Assembly: GCF_003946165.1 (NCBI RefSeq)
Contig: NZ_RHOI01000016.1
Span: 1-55,574 of the forward strand
Direction: 5' to 3'
Source of the DNA: Lacticaseibacillus baoqingensis
GTDB taxonomy: Bacteria > Bacillota > Bacilli > Lactobacillales > Lactobacillaceae
Length of the DNA: 55,574 nt
Shown: positions 44,598-53,417 of the stretch, in pieces
How positions within the stretch are numbered: position 1 is the stretch's first letter
Layout: each line of letters opens with the position of its first letter
Made by a program: the position numbers and the translations under genes
Notes under the pieces: generated by a model
Databases searched by the model: none
The model's input: only the letters and a program-made list of their open reading frames with translations
Told to the model about the DNA's origin: nothing

Positions 44598-46784
44598 TTA
44601 AGCTTGGCCGGCCAAGTGGTCGTTGCCTAAACTCATGTGCTTCTTGCGGTGGATGATCTCTTCTTGACGCCCATGGACCATTGGCCGCTTGTTCGGGTTG
44701 CCTAAGTAGCCGCACAACCGCTTGACCACATCACACGTGTCTGGGTTGTGATTGCCGCATTGTGGGCATTCATAGCCTTTTTCAGTGGCTTTGAATTCGC
44801 CTTTGAACCCACATTCAAAGCATTGATCGATCGGGGTGTTGGTGCCTAAGTACCCGACTCGATCATAAGCATAGTCCCAGACGGTTTCAAGCGCCTTAGG
44901 GTTTTGCTTCAGGTTCGGATATTCGCAATAATGAATGAAGCCGCCAGAACAATACTTCGGGTAGTCTTTTTCAAAATCAAGCTTCTCAAAAGGCGTCGGC
45001 TGCTTGCGCACATCGTAGTGGAAGGAATTCGTATAGTAATCTTTATCGGTAATATCTTTGACCACGCCGAAACGCTTCTTATCAGCACGAGCGAAGGTAT
45101 CCGTCAATGATTCAGAAGGAGTGGAGTAAACCGAGAAGTGATAGCCATATGCTTTTTCCCACTCGACACAATGATCATATAAGTCTTTGACCACGTCGAT
45201 GGTAAACTGCTTGGCGTCAGGATCTTTTTCCCATTCGCTGCCATAAAAGACGGTCCCAACTTCATACAACCCGATATACCCCAAAGAAACTGTGGCACGC
45301 GAGTTTTTGAAGACTTCATCCACTTTTTGGTCATCGGCCAAGCGCTTGCCAAAGGCCCCATATTTATATAAGATCGGCGCCGATTCTGGCGTCGCTTCTT
45401 TGGCGCGTTCGACTTTGTACACTAACCCTTGCTCACAAATCGCCAGGCGTTGTTCAAGGATCGCCCAAAACTGCTTCTTGTCGCCTTTAGATTCCATCGC
45501 GATCCGCGGCAGGTTCAGCGTGATCACACCGAGGTTCATCCGGCCGGCATTGACCTCTTTGCCGGTTGCCGGATCCTTCCAGCCTTGCAAGAAGCTGCGA
45601 CAGCCCATCGGTGCCTTGAAACTGCCGGTCAATTCAACGATCTTGTCATAAGACAGCACGTCTGGATACATGCGCTTAGTCGCACATTCCACTGCTAATT
45701 CTTTGATATCGTAATTAGGATCTTGCGGATTTAAGTTCAAGCCGCGCTTTAAGGTAAACACGAGCTTCGGGAAAATCGCCGTGCGCTTTTCCTTGCCTAA
45801 CCCGCCGATGCGGATCTTCAAAATGTCTTTTTGGATCTCGCGTTCGATCCAGCTGGTGCCTAGCCCAAACCCAACCGTCACAAAAGGCGTTTGGCCTTGG
45901 GTGGAGTACAAGGTATTCACTTGATATTCCAAGGTTTGTAAAGCATCAAGAATATCTTTTTGCGTCCGGCGCTTCGCATAAGCGGCTTGTTTATCCGCGT
46001 CATCCGTTAATTCAGCGGCTTCGACTAAATGCTTTTGATAATTTTTCTCGGCAAATGGCGCTAAGACTTCATCCGTGCGATCACTGGAGCAGCCGCCATA
46101 TTGGGAGCTGGCGACGTTGGCGATGATCTGGGTCATTTGGGTGACGGCGACTTGGATCGAGTTAGCCGGTTCAACTTCAGCATTACCGATCACAAACCCG
46201 TGATTGAGCATTTCCTTAAAGTCGATCAAGCAACAGTTCGTCTCTGCCATAAACGGGGTGTAATCCAGGTCATGCCAATGAATGTCCCCGCGCAAATGGG
46301 CATTGGCCACAGCCGGCGGCAGCATTTGCAGCCCCATGGCTTTGGCTACGGCACCGGCAGTCAAATCACGTTGGGTGGAGAAAACGCGCGAGTCCTTATT
46401 GGCGTTTTCATGCACCACCGAAGAATCGCGATCGATCAGCTTTTGCACGTTGTAGTTCACGTCGGCTTTCTTGGCGCGCTCGATATCGCGCTGCATCCGA
46501 TAGTCGGTGTACGCCTTGCCCCAGTCATATTTATGCGCATTCAAAAGCGCCTCTTCAACGACACTTTGCACCTCCGCGATGCGGACGTCTTTGTCGAAGC
46601 GGTCAGTGATCGTAGCCACTGCATCATCAGAAATACCTTCGATCACCCGATAGTCCGTTGGGGACAAAACCGGGTCGACGGATACCGCCGCTTTGGTGAT
46701 GGCCCGGGTGATCTTACTTTGATCGAAGTCGACGATGCGGCCGTCGCGCTTTCTTAATTTGATTTTGACTTTAATGTCGATCAT
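44598..46784 (-). CDS. nrdD: Anaerobic (class III) ribonucleoside-triphosphate reductase
   Basis: It makes deoxyribonucleotides without oxygen. From the ATG at 46784 (MIDIKVKIKLRKRDG, preceded by AAAGGAG) it has 728 residues: an N-terminal ATP-cone (IVDFDQSKITRAITKA), the catalytic barrel, a four-Cys zinc site near the C-terminus (CFECGFKG...CPQCG) and the glycyl-radical motif RLCGYLG. The activase gene nrdG, usually adjacent, is missing: recQ follows on the same strand beyond a terminator. Confidence 0.95.
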   Translation of the reverse strand: MIDIKVKIKLRKRDGRIVDFDQSKITRAITKAAVSVDPVLSPTDYRVIEGISDDAVATITDRFDKDVRIAEVQSVVEEALLNAHKYDWGKAYTDYRMQRDIERAKKADVNYNVQKLIDRDSSVVHENANKDSRVFSTQRDLTAGAVAKAMGLQMLPPAVANAHLRGDIHWHDLDYTPFMAETNCCLIDFKEMLNHGFVIGNAEVEPANSIQVAVTQMTQIIANVASSQYGGCSSDRTDEVLAPFAEKNYQKHLVEAAELTDDADKQAAYAKRRTQKDILDALQTLEYQVNTLYSTQGQTPFVTVGFGLGTSWIEREIQKDILKIRIGGLGKEKRTAIFPKLVFTLKRGLNLNPQDPNYDIKELAVECATKRMYPDVLSYDKIVELTGSFKAPMGCRSFLQGWKDPATGKEVNAGRMNLGVITLNLPRIAMESKGDKKQFWAILEQRLAICEQGLVYKVERAKEATPESAPILYKYGAFGKRLADDQKVDEVFKNSRATVSLGYIGLYEVGTVFYGSEWEKDPDAKQFTIDVVKDLYDHCVEWEKAYGYHFSVYSTPSESLTDTFARADKKRFGVVKDITDKDYYTNSFHYDVRKQPTPFEKLDFEKDYPKYCSGGFIHYCEYPNLKQNPKALETVWDYAYDRVGYLGTNTPIDQCFECGFKGEFKATEKGYECPQCGNHNPDTCDVVKRLCGYLGNPNKRPMVHGRQEEIIHRKKHMSLGNDHLAGQA

Positions 46785-47044
46785 ATCCTGGATCTCCTTT
46801 AACGTATTGTTGTCCGCCAAGGTGGCGCTTTGGCAACAAGATGATGTATCTATCATACCATGATGAGGGACTATATGTGGTGTGAAAATATAAAATTCCT
46901 GATTTTCCATTCTAGATATGGTATAACATGTTGCCAGCTATCATCTCCGCCTTAAGGCCGATTTTGCGCCATCTTTCCCCCATGCAGCGCCGATTACGCT
47001 ACACTTAAGGTAATCACATCCCCCCAAGATTAAGGAGAATCATT

Positions 47045-47215
47045 ATGCATACCAATACTAAACAACTACTGACTTGGATCATCATCGCGATCGTTGCGAT
47101 CATCCTCTTGCCGATCGTGACTGGCTTGATCGCCTTGATCGTCAAGCTTGCCTTATTGGTGGTGATCATTGGGATCTTGTACTGGGCTTATCAAACCTTC
47201 ATGGCCAAACGCTGA
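47045..47215 (+). CDS. Small single- or double-pass membrane protein
   Basis: A 56-codon frame (MHTNTKQLLTWIII...FMAKR) follows AAGGAG at ideal spacing and is followed by a strong terminator. It is very hydrophobic from residue 9 to 48 with a short polar break, so one long or two short membrane helices are likely. The family is unknown to me. It is a stand-alone gene between nrdD and asnB, on the opposite strand to both. Confidence 0.7.
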   Translation: MHTNTKQLLTWIIIAIVAIILLPIVTGLIALIVKLALLVVIIGILYWAYQTFMAKR

Positions 47216-47221
47216 TCACCT

Positions 47222-47276
47222 AAAAATGCCGGTACCGCTTTTACCCTTGCAGGGCGAAGCGGTACCGGCATTTATT
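47222..47276. terminator. Bidirectional terminator
   Basis: A perfect 17-bp stem (AAATGCCGGTACCGCTT arm) has a 16-nt loop; A and T tracts flank it on either side. It serves the small membrane protein gene (plus) and asnB (minus). Confidence 0.9.
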
Positions 47277-47282
47277 TGGGGT

Positions 47283-49241
47283 TTAGATCAACTTGCCGCT
47301 AGCCATGAGTTTGGCCACGTCAGGTTGAACATGCGCGTATTTTGCCACGGTGTCATCCCATTGAATGAAGTACATCTTGTACCACAACAAAAAGGTGTAC
47401 AAGACCCAGATCTGGCGGCGGCCATTGGTCTTGCCGTCAAAGTTGTCTTGCAAGAGCTGCAAGATCTGCTTTTGGTCAAATAATTCAGCCACCCAGTCTT
47501 CGGCAAATAATTCCCGCACCACCGCGCAATACTTCTCTTCGCGCAGCCAAGTCTTCACCGGCACCGGGAAGCCCAGCTTTGGCCGGTTAGCAAAATCTGC
47601 AGGCAAATGCTTTTCTGCTGCCTTGCGAAAGACCCACTTGGAGCCATTCGGGTTCAACAGATAACGGCTTGGGATCGAATTGGCCAATTCGGCGACCTTG
47701 CGATCAAGAAACGGCACCCGCAGTTCCAAAGAGTGCGCCATGGAAATCTTATCCGCTTTTTGCAAGATGTCGTTGAGCATGAAATGGTGCAAGTCAATAT
47801 ATTGCATCTGCTTAAGTTCATCGGCGTCTTTGACTTTGGCGAAGTCTTTTTGGTAGATGCCGTTGACGGTCAAGTCGTTTTGATAGTCGGCTTGCAATAA
47901 CCCATTGGCTTGCTCACTAGTGAAGATCGTCGGTTGGGCAGGATCGTAGATGAACGCTTCCCCTACATAATATTCGGATGGCTTTGCCGTCCAGGTGTAC
48001 AAGTGCACTTTCCCAGGAAAAGCCGGCAGTTTCTTGATCCCGCGCCCTAATGAATAGCGCAAGCCCCGCGGCAGCTTGTGTAAGGTGTTGGCAAATACCC
48101 GGATCACTTGCTTTTTGGTGTGCATCCCATAATTGACATACCCGGCAAACAGCTCATCAGCACCTTCACCAGATAGTGCCACCGTCACCTTTTTGCGGGA
48201 CAAGCGGCACAAGTACCACAATGGGATCACGGAAGGATTGGCATCAGGTTCGTCCAAGTGGTATTGCATCTCGGCAAAATCATGGAACGCTTCATCGCCA
48301 TCCACCGTCTCAACATTGAAGTTCAAGCCGTTTTCTTCAGCCAACCCGCGCGCCACGCTAGCTTCGTCAAACGGACCATTGTCAAAATTGACGGAGAACA
48401 CTTCATGCGGCTTTAACACCGTGGTCACATAGCTGGAATCGACGCCTTCAGACAAGAAGCTGCCCACCGGCACATCCGCCACATTGTGCAGCTTGATCGA
48501 GTCAACGACTTCTTTATCGATGGCATCGATGGTCGCTTGTTCGCTGCGCCCTTCATTGAGCTTGTAGCTGGCATCCCAATATTCGTGCATTTGCAGCGTT
48601 TGGTCTTGATATTCAAACCAATGCCCAGCTGGGAAGCGATAGACGTTTTTGAAGAAGGTCTCATCCAAGTCATTATATTGATTCATCAAATAAGGCTTTA
48701 AGGCTTGCTTGTTGAGCGCTTTTTTGAAGTGCGGGTGTTTCAAAAAGGCCTTGATCTCAGAGCCGACGATGAAAGTCTCACCTTGTTGATAATAATATAG
48801 CGGCTTGATCCCAAAGAAATCACGTGCGCCAAACAAGGTCTTCTTATTATCATCCCAAATCAGATACGCAAACATGCCGCGCACCCGGTTAAGCGTCCCT
48901 TCCATGCCCCACTCTTCATAACCATGCAGGAGCACTTCAGTATCCGCTTTAGTTTTGAACACATGGCCAGCGGCGATCAGTTCTTCGCGTAAAGGCTGGA
49001 AGTTATAGATCTCACCATTGAAAGTGATCACAATGGTGCCATCTTCATTATAAATCGGTTGACCGCCGCCATTAAGATCAATGATGCTCAACCGGCAAAA
49101 GCCCAGTGCCGTTTCATCATTGATATAATGGCCGCCGCCTTCAATGTTCGGACCACGATGCCGAATCATTTCCATCATTGCTTCGATGGTCGATTCTTTA
49201 TCAAGCACCGTTGGGTCATTGAACGCAATAATTCCACACAT
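47283..49241 (-). CDS. asnB: Glutamine-hydrolysing asparagine synthetase
   Basis: It makes asparagine from aspartate, glutamine and ATP. From the ATG at 49241 the 652-residue protein starts MCGIIAF with the nucleophilic Cys2 of the class II glutamine amidotransferase domain (about residues 1-210). The synthetase domain follows, with the PP-loop SEGVDSS near residue 270 and ALSGEGADELFAGY near residue 345. GGAGGAGGAA lies upstream. An asparaginase gene is at the other end of the window. Confidence 0.95.
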   Translation of the reverse strand: MCGIIAFNDPTVLDKESTIEAMMEMIRHRGPNIEGGGHYINDETALGFCRLSIIDLNGGGQPIYNEDGTIVITFNGEIYNFQPLREELIAAGHVFKTKADTEVLLHGYEEWGMEGTLNRVRGMFAYLIWDDNKKTLFGARDFFGIKPLYYYQQGETFIVGSEIKAFLKHPHFKKALNKQALKPYLMNQYNDLDETFFKNVYRFPAGHWFEYQDQTLQMHEYWDASYKLNEGRSEQATIDAIDKEVVDSIKLHNVADVPVGSFLSEGVDSSYVTTVLKPHEVFSVNFDNGPFDEASVARGLAEENGLNFNVETVDGDEAFHDFAEMQYHLDEPDANPSVIPLWYLCRLSRKKVTVALSGEGADELFAGYVNYGMHTKKQVIRVFANTLHKLPRGLRYSLGRGIKKLPAFPGKVHLYTWTAKPSEYYVGEAFIYDPAQPTIFTSEQANGLLQADYQNDLTVNGIYQKDFAKVKDADELKQMQYIDLHHFMLNDILQKADKISMAHSLELRVPFLDRKVAELANSIPSRYLLNPNGSKWVFRKAAEKHLPADFANRPKLGFPVPVKTWLREEKYCAVVRELFAEDWVAELFDQKQILQLLQDNFDGKTNGRRQIWVLYTFLLWYKMYFIQWDDTVAKYAHVQPDVAKLMASGKLI

Positions 49242-49292
49242 TGTGTCTGTTCCTCCTCCAGCCAAATGCAGCGCCATGCTCGATTGCACGGC

Positions 49293-49505
49293 TTAGACTG
49301 TTATCACATTAAGGAAAAGCAAGGCGGCTGTCAAGCATCCAAGCCCGAGCTTAGTAAAGTCTTTGCAGACCACCGCGCCAAGACTGCCCAATTCCGTTTG
49401 CCGCAGTGTCCAAAACAAGCGATCCGCCTGCATCATCAAAGCTGCACGCTTTGCAGACGCCAAATACCAGCCAATCAAGCCAACCAAACCGCATATGTAG
49501 CCCAC
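49293..49505 (-). CDS. Possible small membrane protein upstream of asnB
   Basis: This 70-codon frame opens with GTG at 49505 (YICGLVGLIGWYLAS) and ends with a second hydrophobic stretch (CLTAALLFLNVI). GAGGTG lies 8 nt before the GTG, but within the 3' arm of a terminator hairpin (49506-49533). If real, translation would depend on that hairpin being open. I know no relatives. It lies on the same strand as asnB, 51 nt upstream. Confidence 0.35.
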   Translation of the reverse strand: MGYICGLVGLIGWYLASAKRAALMMQADRLFWTLRQTELGSLGAVVCKDFTKLGLGCLTAALLFLNVITV

Positions 49506-49533
49506 AAAAAAAGCACCTCGCTAATGAAGTGCC
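49506..49533 (-). terminator. Terminator hairpin with a ribosome-binding-like 3' arm
   Basis: GCACTTC pairs with GAGGTGC on the minus strand, followed by seven T. It is the second terminator after the alanine tRNAs, or an attenuator before the small frame and asnB. Confidence 0.75.
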
Positions 49534-49596
49534 CCTTAGCCGCGTGCCAGGTTTTTTTGCAGTGCTCGTCATCATCATGAACCGCAAGCATTGATT

Positions 49597-49643
49597 AAAA
49601 AAACGCGGCATGACCGGCCTTGATGGGCCATCATGAACCGCGA
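49597..49643 (-). terminator. Terminator of the alanine tRNA transcript
   Basis: CGCGG...GGCC pairs with GGCC...CCGCG on the minus strand, followed by seven T, 14 bp after the tRNA 3' end. The 13-mer GCGGTTCATGATG in its 5' arm recurs at 49573-49585 just downstream. Confidence 0.85.
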
Positions 49644-49656
49644 AAACTTCGCCGTC

Positions 49657-49729
49657 TGGATCTGACGCGACTTGAACGCGCGACCTCCTGCATGCCATGC
49701 AGGCGTTCTCCCAACTGAACTACAGACCC
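49657..49729 (-). tRNA. tRNA-Ala (anticodon GGC)
   Basis: The 73-nt cloverleaf has acceptor GGGTCTG/CAGATCC with the G3-U70 pair that identifies alanine tRNA, anticodon stem CCTGC/GCAGG with loop ATGGCAT, and T loop TTCAAGT. The CCA end is not encoded. Confidence 0.93.
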
Positions 49730-49757
49730 CTGGTGGAATTTTAATCATGGTGCCAAA

Positions 49758-49830
49758 TGGATCCGATGAGATTCGAACTCACGACCTCTGCCATGCGAAG
49801 GCAGCGCTCTCCCAACTGAGCTACGGACCC
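49758..49830 (-). tRNA. tRNA-Ala (anticodon CGC)
   Basis: The 73-nt cloverleaf has acceptor GGGTCCG/CGGATCC with G3-U70, anticodon stem CTGCC/GGCAG with loop TTCGCAT (anticodon CGC, reading GCG), and T loop TTCGAAT. The CCA end is not encoded. It precedes the GGC tRNA by 28 nt in the same transcript. Confidence 0.93.
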
Positions 49831-49895
49831 AAAACACAAGCTTTATTGTAGCATATTTATACCGGCTGTAAAGGCTTTTTAAGCGATTCTCCCCA

Positions 49896-50033
49896 CAACC
49901 AAAAGGGGCCGCGAATGCGGCCCCTTTTTGGGTAGGTTGGCCGTGCGGAGGGTAGCCGCACAGCGATTTCACTTTGGAGGAGTGAAAATAAAAGGGTTGG
50001 GGTCAAAACGAGTGGGTCGCTCGTTTTGATAAA
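49896..50033 (-). ncRNA. Candidate small RNA with pyrimidine-rich hairpin loops
   Basis: Four hairpins follow one another between the MFS gene and the tRNAs. Read on the minus strand: TCAAAACGAG stem (50003-50029, loop CGACCCA), TTTCACT stem (49967-49987, loop CTCCTCC), GTGCGG stem (49943-49961, loop with ACCCTC) and a terminator (49901-49928, stem GGGGCCGC, TTTT). The loops are complementary to Shine-Dalgarno sequences. An extended -10 (TGTTACGAT) lies just upstream. It could instead be the 3' untranslated region of the MFS gene. Confidence 0.35.
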
Positions 50034-50077
50034 CTTATCGTAACAATTAGTTGTGAAGAAAGTGTGAAGATGACTGC

Positions 50078-51226
50078 TTAACTGCGTGCGGCTTGAAAAT
50101 TAAAGCTCAAGATCACCGCAAAAAGCGTGACAATCAAGCTCGCAAACAAGACATGATAACTGGTCGCATCGATCAATAATGCCCCGATCAACGGGCCGAC
50201 CGCACGCCCAGCCGATGCCAACATTTGCACGACCCCTTGATAGCGACCGCGGGCATCCCTTGGAGAAAAGAGATCGACATAAGTTGACACCGCCGGCAGC
50301 GCCAAGACCTCACCCAGCGTCAACACCGCCATGGCCAACATGAAACTCCAATACGGCTTGGCCAATAGCAACAAGCCAAACGCAGCCACAAACAAGCTGA
50401 ACCCCGTCGTCAGCCGAGCGCGGATATGTACGCTTAGCCAATCATCAAATGCCGTTAACACCGGCTGAAACACCACGATCAACACCGCATTGAGCGTCCA
50501 CAATAAGCTGTAATCCCGCACCGTCATCCCCAACTGCAGCATAAACGCCGAGATGTTGCTTTGCCATTGCTCATAAGCCACCCACGTCACAAACAATAAT
50601 ACCAATAGCCAAATCACATTTGGCCGCCGCGTTGGCTGCTTTGCGTGCTGTTTTTCGGCGTGATGGCGGGCAGGTCTGGTGATGTTAAAATGCCGCCAAG
50701 CCACGACCCAAAACAGTGAAAACATGACACACGCCAAGATAAAGATATACGTGATCCCCAAAGGCAGCACATAGCCGACGACCAACGTCCCGATGACTAA
50801 CCCCAAATTGCTCATGAAATACAAGACGTTAAACACATAAGACGGCTTGCGGCTGGTGACTAATGTGGCGTAAGAATTGACATTCGTCGCCACGATCCCA
50901 TTACCCAAGCCTAATAGCACCAACCACAACGGATACGCCGGCCAGCCATGCCAAAAGATCAACCCCAGCGTGGCCAGCACATTGATCGAGATCCCCAGCA
51001 GCAAGGTCCAATATGGCTGCCAGCGATCAAACAAGCGGCCGCCGCAATAATTGCCGGTCATCGTCGCCATTGAATTGATAAATAAAACGATTCCAGATAC
51101 CGTCAACGATTCATGCAGATACTCATGCATATAAATCGTAGTCAAAGGCCAGATAAAGCTGATCCCGGTATTGGTGATCAAACTCCCTAAAAATAGCCAT
51201 GGTAACTTTAATTGTTGTCGCCGCAT
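50078..51226 (-). CDS. MFS transporter, drug-efflux-like
   Basis: The 382-residue protein has 12 hydrophobic segments and the MFS loop motif GGRLFDRWQPY between helices 2 and 3. It resembles multidrug-type exporters (DHA1 group), with IWPLTTIYMHEYLHESLTVSG near the start and LFSPRDARGRYQGVVQ in the second half. The substrate is unknown. The ATG at 51226 has GGAGGAG upstream. It stands alone. Confidence 0.85.
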   Translation of the reverse strand: MRRQQLKLPWLFLGSLITNTGISFIWPLTTIYMHEYLHESLTVSGIVLFINSMATMTGNYCGGRLFDRWQPYWTLLLGISINVLATLGLIFWHGWPAYPLWLVLLGLGNGIVATNVNSYATLVTSRKPSYVFNVLYFMSNLGLVIGTLVVGYVLPLGITYIFILACVMFSLFWVVAWRHFNITRPARHHAEKQHAKQPTRRPNVIWLLVLLFVTWVAYEQWQSNISAFMLQLGMTVRDYSLLWTLNAVLIVVFQPVLTAFDDWLSVHIRARLTTGFSLFVAAFGLLLLAKPYWSFMLAMAVLTLGEVLALPAVSTYVDLFSPRDARGRYQGVVQMLASAGRAVGPLIGALLIDATSYHVLFASLIVTLFAVILSFNFQAARS

Positions 51227-51458
51227 AACGCTCCTCCTGCACACCACTTAGTCTCCCAGCTCATTTTACTGAAGCGGCCAAGCGCGCGACACCTTAATGG
51301 GCAATTTCTCATTCCGGCCTGCACCAGATGAGAAGCGCGCTCATGCGCAGTCAATAATAAGAGAATAATTTTTCTCGTAATCGTTCGGGAATCCTACCGA
51401 ATCATGCGCCGGTGCGGTAAACTGGACATATCAGCATAGAATTCGAGAGGTAAAACCG

Positions 51459-52307
51459 ATGACAGTAGAATCCAGCTTGAACTATCAGCAAACTTTTTTT
51501 AATGAATTCAGCGATGCCTGGGCCAAGCAATCGACCTATCATTTATATAAAGGCATCGATCAAACCGCAGAAACATTACGCTTGGAAGTCTCCGAAACCC
51601 CTGGCTACATCTTAGCTTATGACAAAGGGGCCCAAGATGAGCTGCAAGCGTTCTTGCAACGTTCATTCATCACCTTTTTACGCCAACATATCCCGTTTTT
51701 CGAAGTGGCCGATGACGGGCGCGTCTTCTTTGGCGATTGGTATCACCGGCGTGAATTTGGCAGTTTAAGCGTCTTTGATCGCAGCATCGATCAATTGACG
51801 CCCGAACAGCGCAACATTTTGCCGCAATTAGAAGCCTTCGCGCAAGATCCTGATCACTACCTCGATAACCAAATCGAAGCCTTGCGCAAAGACGTTTATC
51901 GCAGCGTCAATGACTTGCACAACCAATTAGAAGCGGCAACTGTTGAAGCCCCAAGTGCGCCCAGCCGCAGCACGACAGCGCCCGGCAACAGTTTCCGGGG
52001 ATTGTTGAAGAATTTCATCGATCCTGATGATGATGACACCAGCGCGTCTGAGCCAACACCGCAGCCGCGCCGCCGCAGTGCGCCAGCCGATCTCAAGGCG
52101 CGCTTTGATGCGGCTAAAGCCCAAGCAGACAGTGAATTTGATGCCAAAAAGCGCACGCTGCAAGTCTCCGCGGCGATCACTCGCTATGAATATCAAGCCG
52201 TGATCGGCACTTACAGCTCGGTCACCCAATTTGAAAACGTCTTAGCCAGCCTCAAAGACGATTTCATGCGGGCACTCGAAGTGAAGGGAGACCAAGCCAA
52301 TGCTTAA
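51459..52307 (+). CDS. Unrecognised soluble protein, first of a coupled pair
   Basis: The 282-residue protein has no signal or membrane segment. The N-terminal ~150 residues look globular (TYHLYKGIDQTAETLRL, then FEVADDGRVFFGDWYHRREFGSL); a low-complexity linker with an acidic run (DPDDDD) and a Pro/Arg-rich stretch (about residues 165-205) leads to a helical C-terminal part. I do not recognise the family. GAGAGGT precedes the ATG. It overlaps the next gene by 8 nt, so the two are probably made together. Confidence 0.6.
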   Translation: MTVESSLNYQQTFFNEFSDAWAKQSTYHLYKGIDQTAETLRLEVSETPGYILAYDKGAQDELQAFLQRSFITFLRQHIPFFEVADDGRVFFGDWYHRREFGSLSVFDRSIDQLTPEQRNILPQLEAFAQDPDHYLDNQIEALRKDVYRSVNDLHNQLEAATVEAPSAPSRSTTAPGNSFRGLLKNFIDPDDDDTSASEPTPQPRRRSAPADLKARFDAAKAQADSEFDAKKRTLQVSAAITRYEYQAVIGTYSSVTQFENVLASLKDDFMRALEVKGDQANA

Positions 52308-53358
52308 TTACCAAAACAAAGACCTCCAAAAAATTGCCACTAGTGCTTTATCGGCCAAAGACGCGCGCATCAAGATCACCGAACACTATGCCCACGCCTT
52401 CCACAAGCAGGAAAATTCTGCCTTATGGGCCCAAAACGAAGCCGCTTTAGCCAACCTCACCACCAGCTACACCACCTTATTGGCCGATAAACTCTATCAA
52501 GCCTTAGTCGCCTTGCCTGGCTTAAACCACAAATTTGCGGAACGCTTATGGCTGTCACCGCAGATCCGGACTTCCGGTCACAGCCAAATCACCTTGTACT
52601 TGGCCTCTGCAGACGCCAATTTGGAATTGTTGGTGATCGACTCGCCGTTATTGGACTCGGCAACTTTAGTGGCCCGCAACTTGCCGACCTTGTTGCAAGT
52701 CACCGCCAAAGAAGAGGCGGACTTGCCTTTTGACGACAATGAACTTTCAGCCTTAAGCCTGTTGATCAAGGCGCTTTATGACGCTGACTTTGCCTTCAAG
52801 ACCGTCGATGAAACGGTCCTGCAGCCAGTTGATGGGCTGACTTTCAAGACCAAATACGATAACACCCGCACCATTGAAGCCGCCAAACTCGTCGCCAAAG
52901 CCGGCGATTTGACCTTAGGCGTCGACTTGGATGGGGCAGCGCCAATCGCGTTTCATGTGTTAGATGATGCCGGTCACGACTGGATGGATCTGGGCACAGA
53001 AGCCCAAGACGCTGATGCCTTTTCATGGGCATCTACGACCATTCCGGAAGAATTAGTCGGCCATCAGCTGACCTTACAAGTCGTCGTTCATGCCGGTGAA
53101 AATGCCCCGGCGTTAGATGAATTATTTGTGATCGCATCTAACCACGCCATCTTGATGCGCCAAGGCAAACAGCCAGGCAGCTATGACTTGGCGCTGCCAA
53201 ACCATCAAGCCCTCAGTGTCGTCACGAATGAAGCCGCCGATACGATCACCTTGCACTATCCAGAAACCGATGTGCAGATCATGGAACTTAATCACCAATA
53301 CCCATTCATCGGTGAATGGCTGAAAGTCGTCTTGCCGCAAAAACGCGCATTTAATTGA
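52300..53358 (+). CDS. Unrecognised soluble protein, second of a coupled pair
   Basis: The 352-residue protein is acidic and probably cytoplasmic: a helical N-terminal ~90 residues (IATSALSAKDARIKITEHYAH), then regions predicted as beta-rich (ITLYLASADANLELLVIDSP; LTLQVVVHAGENAPALDELFVIASNH). No catalytic motif is evident and I do not recognise the family. AAGGGAG lies within the end of the upstream gene. A role shared with its partner is inferred only from the overlap. Confidence 0.6.
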   Translation: MLNYQNKDLQKIATSALSAKDARIKITEHYAHAFHKQENSALWAQNEAALANLTTSYTTLLADKLYQALVALPGLNHKFAERLWLSPQIRTSGHSQITLYLASADANLELLVIDSPLLDSATLVARNLPTLLQVTAKEEADLPFDDNELSALSLLIKALYDADFAFKTVDETVLQPVDGLTFKTKYDNTRTIEAAKLVAKAGDLTLGVDLDGAAPIAFHVLDDAGHDWMDLGTEAQDADAFSWASTTIPEELVGHQLTLQVVVHAGENAPALDELFVIASNHAILMRQGKQPGSYDLALPNHQALSVVTNEAADTITLHYPETDVQIMELNHQYPFIGEWLKVVLPQKRAFN

Positions 53359-53417
53359 TTTCTCATCATTTTGCTAGTAATATCTAACATATTCTATGCA
53401 AAAGAGGTCTTGTCTAT

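Noticed and set aside
49540-49600. T-box riboswitch before asnB (TGGCACGCGG before a terminator resembles a T-box core)
   Set aside because: Only about 60 nt separate it from the preceding tRNA terminator, too little for a stem I with a specifier loop. The antiterminator pairing is also unconvincing.
49745-49972. 75-codon minus-strand frame
   Set aside because: It runs through tRNA-Ala(CGC) and a terminator hairpin and contains the usual tRNA-derived peptide (SSVGRALPSHGRG).
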